Below are positions 41,454 through 49,575 of a stretch of DNA of 64,000 bases, in pieces (positions within the stretch are counted from its first letter, which is position 1; the number at the start of each line of letters is the position of its first letter). Source of the DNA: RCC1774 sp050330855 (GTDB lineage: Bacteria > Cyanobacteriota > Cyanobacteriia > Thermosynechococcales > Thermosynechococcaceae). The DNA is taken from assembly GCA_050330855.1 (NCBI GenBank), contig JBHJNL010000121.1:1-64000 (forward strand), given 5' to 3'. The position numbers and the translations under genes are program-made. Under the pieces are notes generated by a model. It was not told the DNA's origin. It did not search any database and was given only the letters and a program-made list of their open reading frames with translations.

Positions 41454-42347
41454 ATGCAGGGTTCATATCTCGATAGCGCGATCGCAGCCATTCGCGGCAG
41501 GAGCAGGCAGAAAAGCAGTCTTAGGTCTGAGGAGATGAAATTGCTGCAGACTCAGGCTGGGATATTGCGGGTTCTCGATACCGGCGATCGCAAACCGCCA
41601 TTGATAATCGTCCCTGACGGTCCCTGTGTCCTTGAGCATTACACAGACTTGATTTCATTATTGTCGCCCGATTTCCGAGTGATCGGTTTTGATTTACCCG
41701 GCTTTGGATTTTCGTATCCTGCAATGAGCTTTGATTTTAGTGTGGCTCAAATGGCTGAAACAGTGGTAGAGGTGATGGATCTGCTAGAAATCCCCTTTGC
41801 GGTATTGTCATTTACCTGTGCAAACGGCTTTTTGGCACTCTATGTGGCAAAGCATCATCCCAATCGTGTCTCTCATTTGGTATTGGGGCAAACCCCCTCC
41901 CTTCAATCAATGCGTCAATGGAACGATGAAATAATCCCCAAGATTTTGCATGTTCCCTATGTGGGCCAATTGATTGTGGCGAGTCTGAGCTGTAAGATTT
42001 CTGCTGGTTGGTATGAAAAAGCCCTGCCTAGGCGCAGTGAACATAAAGCTCGTTTTGTGCAGCAGGCTGATCAGGCATTGCGGTCGGGTGGTTGTTTTTG
42101 TCTTGCTAGTTTTGTTCAAGGTTTGAGCCGCACTCAAGATAATGACATCAGCGGTATATCAACACCGACATTACTGATTTACGGCAATCGTGATCTCTCG
42201 CATCGACATACCAATTTCGCATCTTTACGAGATCATGCGCCGACCGCTGAAGTTATCTTATTCGAGGGCTGTGGACATTTTCCTGATCTCGAACAGCCCC
42301 AGGAATATGCACAACAGATCACAAGCTTCGTCAACAGAGCGGTATAA
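41454..42347 (+). CDS. alpha/beta hydrolase with Cys at the nucleophile position
   Basis: This 297-residue alpha/beta hydrolase resembles haloalkane-dehalogenase/epoxide-hydrolase-like enzymes. The strand-turn before the nucleophile is VIGFDLPGFGFSYP and the elbow reads VLSFTCANGFLALY, where Cys122 takes the place of the usual Ser (G-x-S-x-G). The acid is in LLIYGNRDLSHRH and the His in FEGCGHFPDLEQP. Cys nucleophiles occur in dienelactone hydrolases, so activity is possible, but the loss of both elbow glycines at -2 and +1 makes it unusual. A Uma2-tail remnant follows immediately after the stop. Confidence 0.8.
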   Translation: MQGSYLDSAIAAIRGRSRQKSSLRSEEMKLLQTQAGILRVLDTGDRKPPLIIVPDGPCVLEHYTDLISLLSPDFRVIGFDLPGFGFSYPAMSFDFSVAQMAETVVEVMDLLEIPFAVLSFTCANGFLALYVAKHHPNRVSHLVLGQTPSLQSMRQWNDEIIPKILHVPYVGQLIVASLSCKISAGWYEKALPRRSEHKARFVQQADQALRSGGCFCLASFVQGLSRTQDNDISGISTPTLLIYGNRDLSHRHTNFASLRDHAPTAEVILFEGCGHFPDLEQPQEYAQQITSFVNRAV

Positions 42348-42348
42348 A

Positions 42349-42393
42349 CACCAGCGTCTCGGAGAGCTAGGCGTTGACCCAGACCAACTTTAG
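42349..42393 (+). pseudogene. Uma2 C-terminal tail remnant
   Basis: Right behind the hydrolase stop, an open frame encodes HQRLGELGVDPDQL and a stop. It is the last 14 residues of the Uma2/DUF820 nuclease tail, nearly identical in protein to the end of the chimeric gene at 37806-37847, though several codons differ synonymously. It has no start of its own. It marks a second Uma2-derived scar. Confidence 0.6.
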
Positions 42394-42412
42394 TCCAAGC
42401 GTAAATCTGATG

Positions 42413-42529
42413 CTAAGCCTCTAGCTTTGCCATCAGCCAAGCGGCGGCGACTATTACGAGTAGGCTGGCAATTATGAATGGCAAAAAATACGCCCAAAAA
42501 ACTGCTACATCACTCCACGTCACAGCCAT
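42413..42529 (-). CDS. 38-residue single-helix membrane protein
   Basis: This short ORF, behind glpK and on its strand (45-base gap), starts ATG and encodes a protein with a polar N-terminus (MAVTWSDVAVFWAYFLPF) and one membrane helix (IIASLLVIVAAAWLMAKLEA). The composition is that of small single-helix membrane subunits, and the mixed charge at the end suggests a defined topology. The ATG is preceded by AAGAGAA, a weak ribosome binding site. No family was recognised. It is easily missed because of its size. Confidence 0.5.
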   Translation of the reverse strand: MAVTWSDVAVFWAYFLPFIIASLLVIVAAAWLMAKLEA

Positions 42530-42574
42530 TTCTCTTTACTCTTAGTTTTGCCTTTAGGATTCCGTACCGTTCAG

Positions 42575-44071
42575 CTACGCTGCCTCAATCCAGTTTTTAG
42601 ACCGCTCCACAGCTTTCTGCCAAGTCTTAAAGTTCTTCTGCACTTGGGACGCTCCAGCACCCGGCTCAAAAACTCGATCAATCTTACGGCCATTAACTAA
42701 TGCTTTGTAGTCTTGCCAAACCCCAACTGTTAAGCCTGCCCCAAAAGCAGCCCCCTGAGCTGTGGCATCCAAAACGACAGGACGCTCTACGGGAATGCCT
42801 AGAACATCGGCCTGCATCTGCATCAGAAAATCATTTTGGCAGGCACCGCCATCAACCTTCAGCATCTGGATAGGATTGCCGCAGTCTTCGTTAACGGCCT
42901 CTACGACTTCTCTCGCTTGGAAGGCGATCGCCTCCAACACCGCCCGCACCATATGCTCTCGCTGGACTCCCCGCGTAATCCCAAAGAACGCACCCCTAGC
43001 ATCCATATCCCAGTGAGGGGCACCGAGACCACTGAGGGCCGGGACAAAATAGACGCCGCCGTTATCATCGACTAGCTGGGCTAATCCTTCGGTTTCCTCA
43101 GCGCTGTTAATCAGCTTGAGGCCATCTCTCAGCCACTGAATGCAGGCTCCAGCGGTGAACATACTGCCTTCTAGGGCATAGTTGACGGGGCCATTCTCCC
43201 GACTCCAGGCAATTGTGGAGAGGAGCTTGTGTTGCGATCGCCTAATCTTATTCCCCGTCTGGGTGACTAAGAAACAGCCTGTACCGTAGGTGCATTTGAG
43301 CAAGCCAGGGCGATCGCATCCATGGGCAAACAGCGCGGCTTGCTGATCGCCAAAAATCGCCGTAATGGGGATTGCAGTGCCTAATAGTTCAGTGTCAGTG
43401 CGGCCAAATTCACCCAGACTCGGCTGAAGCTGCGGCAAAATATGAGCGGGGATGCCAAATAGATCTAATAGATGCTCGTCCCATTGTTGACTTTCTAAGT
43501 TGAGCAGCATCGTCCGGCTGGCGTTGCTGTGGTCGGTGGCGTGGACTTTACCCCCGGTTAGATTCCACAGCGCCCAAGTATCGATGGTTCCTGCAATGAC
43601 GTTACTGAGATCGATGTTTTGCTCTTTAGCATCATCAAGCAGCCACGCTAGCTTGGTTGCCGAGAAGTAGGCATCGAGGACTAGGCCGGTGCGATCGTAA
43701 ATCTCTTTGGTATGGTCAGCAAGTTTCTGACATCGATCTGTCGTCCGTCTGTCTTGCCAAACAATTGCGTTATGGAGAGGTTGGCCCGTGGTTTTATCCC
43801 ATAGCACACAGGTTTCGCGCTGCACCGTCAGACCAATGGCTGCGACCTGAGTTGCCTCTACATTGGCCTGCTTAAGCACCTCTTGCATGGCCCAGCGGGT
43901 ATCGCGCCAAATATCGAGGGCATCATGTTCAACCCATCCGGGCTGTGGGTAATGTTGTGGCAGTTCTTTATAGGCTTGGGTAACCAGCTCGCCAGCAGCA
44001 TCGAAAAGAATGGCTCGATTCCCCGTCGTGCCCAAATCTAGGGCCATGACATACTGTGCTCCGGTGGACAT
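42575..44071 (-). CDS. glpK: glycerol kinase GlpK
   Basis: GlpK phosphorylates glycerol to sn-glycerol-3-phosphate, feeding membrane lipid synthesis and catabolism. The 498-residue FGGY-family kinase begins VMALDLGTTGNRAILFDAAG (phosphate 1 motif) and shows HNAIVWQDRRTTD, AGTIDTWALWNLTGG, the central FGDQQAALFAHGC, KCTYGTGCFLV and the C-terminal KVDGGACQNDFLMQMQADVL. The length fits the family. No glpF or glpD is nearby. It is leftward and a tiny membrane ORF follows it. Confidence 0.95.
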   Translation of the reverse strand: MSTGAQYVMALDLGTTGNRAILFDAAGELVTQAYKELPQHYPQPGWVEHDALDIWRDTRWAMQEVLKQANVEATQVAAIGLTVQRETCVLWDKTTGQPLHNAIVWQDRRTTDRCQKLADHTKEIYDRTGLVLDAYFSATKLAWLLDDAKEQNIDLSNVIAGTIDTWALWNLTGGKVHATDHSNASRTMLLNLESQQWDEHLLDLFGIPAHILPQLQPSLGEFGRTDTELLGTAIPITAIFGDQQAALFAHGCDRPGLLKCTYGTGCFLVTQTGNKIRRSQHKLLSTIAWSRENGPVNYALEGSMFTAGACIQWLRDGLKLINSAEETEGLAQLVDDNGGVYFVPALSGLGAPHWDMDARGAFFGITRGVQREHMVRAVLEAIAFQAREVVEAVNEDCGNPIQMLKVDGGACQNDFLMQMQADVLGIPVERPVVLDATAQGAAFGAGLTVGVWQDYKALVNGRKIDRVFEPGAGASQVQKNFKTWQKAVERSKNWIEAA

Positions 44072-44169
44072 GGTGCCGCCTCGTTAATCAACAACTGTAG
44101 TCAACAGTAAGCCTTGACTGTCGCACAGCTCAAATGTGTATAGATTTTTTGCAGTTCATTAAATCATGA

Positions 44170-44196
44170 GGTTTGTGTGTGGGAACACACCAAACC
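44170..44196. terminator. stem-loop with GGAA tetraloop
   Basis: GGTTTG-T-GTGTG, loop GGAA, CACAC-CAAACC forms an 11-base-pair stem with one bulged T and a GNRA-type loop, just past the leftward gene ending at 44223. It probably marks the end of that transcript or shields the glpK promoter. There is no clear U tract. Confidence 0.5.
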
Positions 44197-44222
44197 TTCC
44201 ATACCCCTCATAAAACAACAAG

Positions 44223-44702
44223 CTAATCTGATGAGGGTCGATCCAGTCCCTGCTTTACCCACTCAATGCACTCCTGCTCGCTGGCAAAAAGTTTGGGTGC
44301 AGCAATATTGTTGAGACCGCTGGGGGGATAGTGGTCATAAAACACCTTGTCACCAATGGCTGAAATGATAATCAGGTTATGACGGTAAACGTAATGTTGC
44401 TGACAATAGTCCGGTGTCTTTTCCTCAGCCAACTGTTCGTCTAAATGGGCTTTGGCGATCGCAACCATGCTGAGCGGATCTTCGGCGATGCGATCGCAAG
44501 GGTTCTCAGCTCGATGCAACAGAGCCTGACTCGACACTAGCGACAGCAGGCGATAGGAATAAAGCGTCACCCCCGTCACGGTGCCGTATAGAAACGGAAT
44601 AATCAGATAGCCCCGATGAACCCCCGATTGTTCATAGAGCAATCGGGGGGCGGCAGACATGGGTTGATCAGGCAGCAGTTCTATGGACCCTCCTTGGTGC
44701 AA
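44223..44702 (-). CDS. hypothetical protein (cyanobacterial)
   Basis: This up to 159-residue protein has one hydrophobic stretch (about residues 33-55, GYLIIPFLYGTVTGVTLYSY) and a cytoplasmic-looking remainder with NLIIISAIGDKVFYDHYPPSG. I recognise no family. The start is unclear: AAGGAGG lies inside the longest frame, 27 bases before the ATG at 44660 (MSAAPRLLYEQSG), and no standard start sits at the right distance. It lies 25 bases downstream of the SRAP gene on the same strand and may be in its operon. Confidence 0.6.
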   Translation of the reverse strand: MHQGGSIELLPDQPMSAAPRLLYEQSGVHRGYLIIPFLYGTVTGVTLYSYRLLSLVSSQALLHRAENPCDRIAEDPLSMVAIAKAHLDEQLAEEKTPDYCQQHYVYRHNLIIISAIGDKVFYDHYPPSGLNNIAAPKLFASEQECIEWVKQGLDRPSSD

Positions 44703-44727
44703 TAGCTAAGGTGCAGAGCAAATCTCG

Positions 44728-45369
44728 CTACAGTGACCGCAGACATTCTGGCCCATCAAAGGCGGCATTATTGACCTGAGTACTGACCGGGAACACCTCA
44801 AGATTTGGCTGTGGCATAGCATTGAGAAGATCGTGAACCTGCTGGTTCTGTTGCGCCCAAGGATCAAGCCATTGATCATAGAAGTCGGGGCTGATAATGA
44901 CCGGCATCCGGTGATGGATGGGCTGCATATCTTCGTTCGCAGCGGTGGTGAGAATGGTACAGGTTTCGATTTCCTGCCAAGACTCCCACAGTCCAGCAAA
45001 GGCAAATAGAGAATGGTGCTGTTGCTGGACGTAAAAGGGCTGCTTCTGATTATCAATGCGCTTCCATTCATAGAACCCATCGGCAGGGATAAGACAGCGC
45101 CGATGGCGAAAGGCCGTGCGGAAGGAGGGCTTCTCGTGGGCGGTTTCTAGACGAGCATTAATCATGCGATTACTCGCGTTCGGATCTTTGGTCCAAGCGG
45201 GGATTAAGCCCCAGCTCATCAGTCGAAATTGCCGACCGGACTGATTGACAATGACGCCTAATGGCTGAGTGGGGGCAATATTATAGCGAGGAGGCGCAAC
45301 CCGGCCTACGGCGACGCCAAAGGTGGATGCGATCTCATCTGGCTGCGTTAGCGTAAATCGACCACACAT
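44728..45369 (-). CDS. SOS response-associated peptidase family protein (SRAP/YedK)
   Basis: This 213-residue SRAP-domain protein is the bacterial relative of HMCES. It shields abasic sites in single-stranded DNA by a covalent thiazolidine link made by Cys2. The N-terminal MCGRFTLTQPDEIASTFG has the catalytic Cys2, NARLETAHEKPSFRTAFRHR the Asn/Glu pair, CLIPADGFYEWKR the central strand, and HHRMPVIIS the His. All functional residues are present, so the protein is probably active. A recombination/repair role fits the presence of recN and mutS in the region, although these are not linked. Confidence 0.93.
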   Translation of the reverse strand: MCGRFTLTQPDEIASTFGVAVGRVAPPRYNIAPTQPLGVIVNQSGRQFRLMSWGLIPAWTKDPNASNRMINARLETAHEKPSFRTAFRHRRCLIPADGFYEWKRIDNQKQPFYVQQQHHSLFAFAGLWESWQEIETCTILTTAANEDMQPIHHRMPVIISPDFYDQWLDPWAQQNQQVHDLLNAMPQPNLEVFPVSTQVNNAAFDGPECLRSL

Positions 45370-45381
45370 TACCGATCGTGC

Positions 45382-45534
45382 CTAGCGATGACTGAGTACC
45401 GGAGAGCTATTCTGCACTAAGCTCAACGCATTCATTTGAGCCTGAGCCAATAACCCAAGGCTGGCACAGACCAGTAAATAGAAACCGATAGCTAAACTGG
45501 TTCTAGAGCGAAGGCGTGATGTAAATGAGTTCAT
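45382..45534 (-). CDS. small hypothetical protein with a membrane/signal segment
   Basis: From the ATG at 45534 the ORF encodes 50 residues: a basic start (MNSFTSRLRSRTSLAIGFYL) then LVCASLGLLAQAQMNALSLV. It looks like a signal peptide or a single helix ending in a possible AQA cleavage site. No family was recognised, and a longer frame up to 45594 exists. It lies 12 bases upstream of the SRAP gene and could be in the same transcript. Confidence 0.35.
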   Translation of the reverse strand: MNSFTSRLRSRTSLAIGFYLLVCASLGLLAQAQMNALSLVQNSSPVLSHR

Positions 45535-45680
45535 GATGGGGTGAGTTGTGATTAAGAATCGTCCATTGGAGCCATAATTTGACGTCATCCTCACACAGTT
45601 ACGTTAAGTATAGACAGGCCTTGGGCAATTCTTATAATTTCATGATCGGTTTGTGAATAAGCATAAAGTTTCTTTGATAT

Positions 45681-45702
45681 ATCCCCTCTCCAGCCAGGGG
45701 AT
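45681..45702. terminator. stem-loop at the 3' end of the oxidoreductase gene
   Basis: ATCCCCT (45681-45687) pairs with AGGGGAT (45696-45702) around an 8-base loop, directly at the stop of the leftward FAD oxidoreductase. A short AT-rich stretch follows it. It probably ends that transcript. Confidence 0.55.
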
Positions 45703-46805
45703 TACAGCAGTGCATTTAAGAGTTCGAGCACTTTCGCGGCGGTCATCGGAGCGAGCAAGACACCATTGCGATAGTGTCCGGTGGCGAGGACAACGTTGCA
45801 GTAGTCAGCCAGTGGCTCAATGACAGGAGCCGGTCTGCCTTGAGGGCGGGGGCGGAGGCCAGACCATTTCTTGACCACCTGAGCGGTAGCGAGAGTCGGA
45901 TCAAGTGCTAGCGCATCAGCCAGAACCTGCTCTAGCAAGGCCGGATTGAGTTCAGGCGCTTGCAGTGATGCTTCTGCAGGGAACTCCACAGTGGCTCCCA
46001 CCCAAAGGTCTTGGTCACTCAACGGGACCAAATGAACATCACCGCCATTGACCACGGGGTAGGGGTAGGAGAATGCCTCAGAGCGTCGGAGCCGCAGCGC
46101 CTGACCTAAGACAGGCTGCAGCCTGAGCGGCTCTTTCAATTGGGGAGTTAGTTGCCCAGCCCCTAACCCCGACGTCAGAACCACTCCATCCACCGGGACC
46201 GCCTCAGAGGCCGTGACAACGTGAGTAACCTTTTGGGAACTGCAGCGAAAGGCCTGCACAGCGGTCTGCCAAATAAACTCAACGCCCTGCATCTGAGCCG
46301 CTTGAATCAAGGCTTGGGCGCAGACCACCGGATCGACCTGTCGATCTTGAGGGGAGTAGATGGCCCCTACCGCTTGATGGTCTTGGTATTGAGCGTCAGC
46401 AAGTTCTGGGTACTTGGCAACCAACTCAGAACGCTCCAGAATCTCTAACAGAAAACCCTGCCGCTCTCGCATGGCTTGAGTTTTCTGCCAATAGATGAGG
46501 TCTTGCCGATCAAAACAAAACTGCAGAATACCTTCGCGGTTATAGGGAATGACAATGCCTGTTTGGTCCTCTAGTTGGGGAACGAGATCTTCATAACGCT
46601 GCAGACTCTCTAGGCACAGCCGAACATGTTTACCTTTAAGGCGAGTTCGCACAACCGCCATCAATACCCCTAACGCGGCCCCTGTCGCTTCCCATCGCTC
46701 AGGAGAACGCTGGTCCCAAACGGTGATCTCCCAGTCAGTGTGTTGACTGAGGGTATAGGCAACCGCCGCACCGACGATACCGCATCCAACAATGGCAATC
46801 TTCAA
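45702..46805 (-). CDS. FAD-dependent oxidoreductase (DadA/ThiO-like)
   Basis: This 367-residue flavoenzyme of the glycine/D-amino acid oxidase group has the N-terminal FAD motif MKIAIVGCGIVGAAVAYTLS, with a GAALGVLM segment at about 45. The substrate region RQVDPVVCAQALIQAAQMQG is followed by WSGLRPRPQGRPAPVIEPLA near the C-terminus and by VVLATGHYRNGVLLAPMTA, which is typical of ThiO/DadA proteins. ThiO supplies glyoxylate imine for thiamin, but the family is broad. ATG at 46805 is straightforward. No thi genes adjoin it. Confidence 0.85.
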   Translation of the reverse strand: MKIAIVGCGIVGAAVAYTLSQHTDWEITVWDQRSPERWEATGAALGVLMAVVRTRLKGKHVRLCLESLQRYEDLVPQLEDQTGIVIPYNREGILQFCFDRQDLIYWQKTQAMRERQGFLLEILERSELVAKYPELADAQYQDHQAVGAIYSPQDRQVDPVVCAQALIQAAQMQGVEFIWQTAVQAFRCSSQKVTHVVTASEAVPVDGVVLTSGLGAGQLTPQLKEPLRLQPVLGQALRLRRSEAFSYPYPVVNGGDVHLVPLSDQDLWVGATVEFPAEASLQAPELNPALLEQVLADALALDPTLATAQVVKKWSGLRPRPQGRPAPVIEPLADYCNVVLATGHYRNGVLLAPMTAAKVLELLNALL

Positions 46806-46964
46806 GCTTGGCCCCCGTTTTGATTTTTCAGGTTTTCTAAATAATCTATTGCTTTGCAGTAAAATCTTTGTGCTAGGATATAAATTGCTTTGACAAGATA
46901 CCTGTGCGCTAGGCCGCCGCTGTCTCCATCAAAAGCCAATCATTAAGATTACTGAAAGCTGAAT

Positions 46965-47198
46965 ATGACAAATGATACGATCTCCCGTCCGGTGGTGCAT
47001 CCGATGGGTAAGCTGCAGCGTCAGTTGCAGTCTCTAGTAGACTCTGGCAAGCTGCAGTCTAGCGATGCGCTCTGGAAAGTGGCGTTCTTAGTTCGGGATA
47101 ATTGGCCCCATTGGAAAAGCGAACTCCTTGAGTTTGAATTTTCAATGCAAGATCCGATTCAAGCGTTCCTCGATGTAGAAGCCTGGGACGAAGATTAG
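46965..47198 (+). CDS. small hypothetical protein (DUF4327-like)
   Basis: The 77-residue acidic protein has a central MGKLQRQLQSLVDSGKLQSS and ends SMQDPIQAFLDVEAWDED. The WxxWKxELLEFxFSMQDPI and terminal WDED pattern resembles DUF4327-type cyanobacterial proteins, a tentative match. The ATG start is clear. It lies 16 bases upstream of the NIL ferredoxin gene on the same strand, so they are likely co-transcribed. Confidence 0.65.
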   Translation: MTNDTISRPVVHPMGKLQRQLQSLVDSGKLQSSDALWKVAFLVRDNWPHWKSELLEFEFSMQDPIQAFLDVEAWDED

Positions 47199-47214
47199 CT
47201 AACGGCTTTTCCCC

Positions 47215-47619
47215 ATGAAAAAACGAGTCACTTTGACCTTTCCGAGGCGGGCTGTTCAGATGCCTGTCACCTATCGGCTGGCAAAGGACTTTAATATTGC
47301 CGCGAATATTATTCGCGCCCAGGTAGCTCCCAATCAGGTGGGCAAAGTTGTGCTTGAACTTGCGGGCGACATCGATCAGCTTGATGCGGCCATCGATTGG
47401 ATGCAGGCTCAACAGATTGATGTCTCTTTAGCCAATCGCGAGATTCTAATTGACGAAGAGTGCTGCGTTGATTGTGGTCTCTGTACGGGTGTCTGTCCGA
47501 CGGAGGCGCTGACGCTAGATCCTGAGACGTTTCGGCTCAACTTTAGGCGATCGCGCTGCATTGTCTGTGAGCAATGTGTGCCGACCTGCCCGGTGCAGGC
47601 GATCTCGACCACGTTTTAG
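47215..47619 (+). CDS. NIL-domain 4Fe-4S ferredoxin
   Basis: This 134-residue protein joins an N-terminal NIL domain (about 1-75: MKKRVTLTFPRRAVQMPVTY), a ligand-binding fold shared with methionine transporter subunits, to a bacterial two-cluster ferredoxin (about 80-134). The two Cys-x2-Cys-x2-Cys-x3-Cys-Pro motifs are CVDCGLCTGVCP and CIVCEQCVPTCP, binding two 4Fe-4S clusters. The NIL domain may sense methionine or sulfur compounds and so tune electron flow. It forms an operon with the upstream 77-residue gene. Confidence 0.92.
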   Translation: MKKRVTLTFPRRAVQMPVTYRLAKDFNIAANIIRAQVAPNQVGKVVLELAGDIDQLDAAIDWMQAQQIDVSLANREILIDEECCVDCGLCTGVCPTEALTLDPETFRLNFRRSRCIVCEQCVPTCPVQAISTTF

Positions 47620-47668
47620 GTTTTGGACGTACTGCAGCTCTATTGAACCGTTTCGCGATCTACACTTC

Positions 47669-48013
47669 ATGCTTAGTGACGTGATTACAATCTGCTCTGG
47701 ACTGTTGTATTGGGCCGTCCTCTTTGGCGTGCCTTCTTCGTTGCTGGTATCAGGTCTTGGATCATTAATTCTGTACAAGAGATTTGGATCCGTATTCTAT
47801 CGAATATGGATCTGGTCAATCTCTGGAACCGCCATTGTTGTAGGTGGATATAGCCTTTGGCTTTTGTATATGGCTGTTATTGCTCAGAAGTCTGCCTACC
47901 AAGGTCAGGGATTAGGGATTGCGATGGCTGGGCCAGTAATATTGGCACCCTTGGGAGCTATGGTGGGGGGTGCAATTAGATTGATCCTGTTTAACATTCC
48001 TCGTCGAGATTAA
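47669..48013 (+). CDS. small membrane protein of unknown function
   Basis: From ATG 47669 the protein has 114 residues with three hydrophobic helices (about 5-33, 42-70, 88-108) and a basic C-terminus (FNIPRRD). A longer frame would start inside the NIL ferredoxin gene, which lacks support. No family was recognised. The composition and start look sound, and it lies 49 bases behind the ferredoxin, so it may be the third gene of that operon. Confidence 0.5.
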   Translation: MLSDVITICSGLLYWAVLFGVPSSLLVSGLGSLILYKRFGSVFYRIWIWSISGTAIVVGGYSLWLLYMAVIAQKSAYQGQGLGIAMAGPVILAPLGAMVGGAIRLILFNIPRRD

Positions 48014-48195
48014 AAACTGCACATATATCGGTCAGGCTTTAATGCTATGAACACCTACCTTGCGATGTTCGCCATCTAGACACTTCAGGATGAATGCGTT
48101 TTTATGTTTCTAGAAAATGTACGCAGTCTAAGTGTGCTGATGTGCGATTTTGGGACAATATTGCTTATTAAGCACGTTGATCAAATTTATCCGTA

Positions 48196-48819
48196 TTAGG
48201 TTTTAGGGGTTTCTTGCTGCTTAGCCTTGCGTTCACTGTAGCGATCGGTGAGGTGATCGACTTTATCCCGCAGCAATAGGGTGAACTTATAGAGTTCTTC
48301 CATCACATCAACTACGCGATCTCGGTAGGCAGAGTCTTTCATGGTGCCGTCTTCGTGGAACTCTTGGTATGCCTTGGCAACAGACGATTGATTCGGGATG
48401 GTAAACATCCGCATCCACCGCCCCAATAGCCGCATTGAGTTAACTGCATTAAAAGACTGCGATCCGCCAGAGACCTGCATCACAGCTAATGTTTTGCCTT
48501 GGGTGGGCCGGATTGCCCCCAGCGTTAGGGGCACCCAATCAATTTGAGTTTTCAGCAGCCCCGAAATGTTGCCGTGGAGTTCTGGACTCGACCAAGCTTG
48601 ACCTTCAGACCACTGCACCAGCGTTCGCAGCTCCTGCACTTTTGGATGGGTTTCCGGTTCTGCACCGTGCAGCGGCAGTCCGCGAGGGTCAAAGAAACGT
48701 ACGTCTGCGCCAAGATCTTCAATGATTCGGGCCGCCTCTTCTGCGAGTAGGCGACTATAGGAACGCTCTCTTAAAGAGCCGTAAAGAAATAAAATCCGAG
48801 GCGGATGGTCAAAACTCAT
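48196..48819 (-). CDS. arsH: NADPH-dependent FMN reductase ArsH
   Basis: ArsH oxidises organic and inorganic arsenite in several bacteria and reduces quinones in others, using FMN and NADPH. From ATG 48819 the product has 207 residues, the usual length: PRILFLYGSLRERSYSRLLA with the flavin phosphate loop, SPELHGNISGLLKTQIDWVP, KTLAVMQVSGGSQSFNAVNS, and RMFTIPNQSSVAKAYQEF. A longer frame to 48900 adds 27 non-family residues. No arsR, arsB or arsC lies next to it, so it is a solitary copy. Confidence 0.92.
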   Translation of the reverse strand: MSFDHPPRILFLYGSLRERSYSRLLAEEAARIIEDLGADVRFFDPRGLPLHGAEPETHPKVQELRTLVQWSEGQAWSSPELHGNISGLLKTQIDWVPLTLGAIRPTQGKTLAVMQVSGGSQSFNAVNSMRLLGRWMRMFTIPNQSSVAKAYQEFHEDGTMKDSAYRDRVVDVMEELYKFTLLLRDKVDHLTDRYSERKAKQQETPKT

Positions 48820-49031
48820 CTTCAATTCAACATCTAAACAATACAGTGGAGCCGCTCTGCTGTGGGCCTCAATAGGACGGTGCTGATCGCCCGTCGGCAT
48901 TGCGCGTAGCCTAAAACAGCTCCATACTGTTGTTGTCGCTCAGGGATGTGTCTGCTGAAGCCCAGCCCATGATTTGGCGACAGCTATCAACAGAACCGTG
49001 GGGCTAGATTCTGCTATGGAACGATGGGGCA

Positions 49032-49439
49032 ATGTATAACCATACCGTTCGTCTGCGCGATACCGATGCTGCTGGGGTATCTTACTTCACTTCTATCCTT
49101 GAGATCTGCCACGACGCCTACGAAGATGCGTTAGCAACGGCAGGCATCGATATCCGCTCTTTCTTTAGCAATCCTGAAACGGCGATTCCGATTGTTCACG
49201 CCGCCGTCGATTTTTTGAAGCCTACATTTTGTGGTGATCAGCAGATTATTCGTCTTGCGGTGCAGTCCCAGTCTGAAACTGAATTTGAGATTCACTACGA
49301 TATTCTCTCGACCCATAAGTTAGAGCAGTTGATTGGCAAAGCCACTACTCGCCATGTGTGTATTAACCCGATTAGTCGCGATCGCAAGCCCTTACCGGCA
49401 GAAATCACCACTTGGCTGCAGCACTTGAGGGTGATCTAA
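49032..49439 (+). CDS. 1,4-dihydroxy-2-naphthoyl-CoA hydrolase
   Basis: This 135-residue hot-dog thioesterase removes CoA in phylloquinone synthesis, needed for photosystem I. It begins MYNHTVRLRDTDAAGVSYFT, which is the catalytic segment of cyanobacterial DHNA-CoA hydrolases (Asp in DTDAAGV). The central helix is CHDAYEDALATAGIDI and VDFLKPTFCGDQ follows. The length agrees with the family. It is a single gene; other men genes are not in this window. Confidence 0.92.
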   Translation: MYNHTVRLRDTDAAGVSYFTSILEICHDAYEDALATAGIDIRSFFSNPETAIPIVHAAVDFLKPTFCGDQQIIRLAVQSQSETEFEIHYDILSTHKLEQLIGKATTRHVCINPISRDRKPLPAEITTWLQHLRVI

Positions 49440-49575
49440 GGCTACTGGGTAACCCTCTCTTCTTGCAGATATGTGATCATAATGACAGGCCCAGTGCCGC
49501 TTCATTAGAAGCAGTGTTTTGTGGCTTTAGCAAACCCGCTCTTGCCAGGTTCGCAAGAACTATATTCGTGCTGAT

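Noticed and set aside
45560..45600. Yfr1-like CCTCACAC motif
   Set aside because: The conserved 11-base motif is not exact and flanking hairpins of Yfr1 are missing.
47561..47668. N-terminal extension of the membrane gene at 47669
   Set aside because: It lies inside the NIL ferredoxin gene, is Cys/Arg-rich shadow sequence and lacks a ribosome binding site.
48060..48180. Short frame MRFYVSRKCTQSKCADVRFW in the gap behind the small membrane gene
   Set aside because: Only 25 codons, no ribosome binding site and no recognised similarity.
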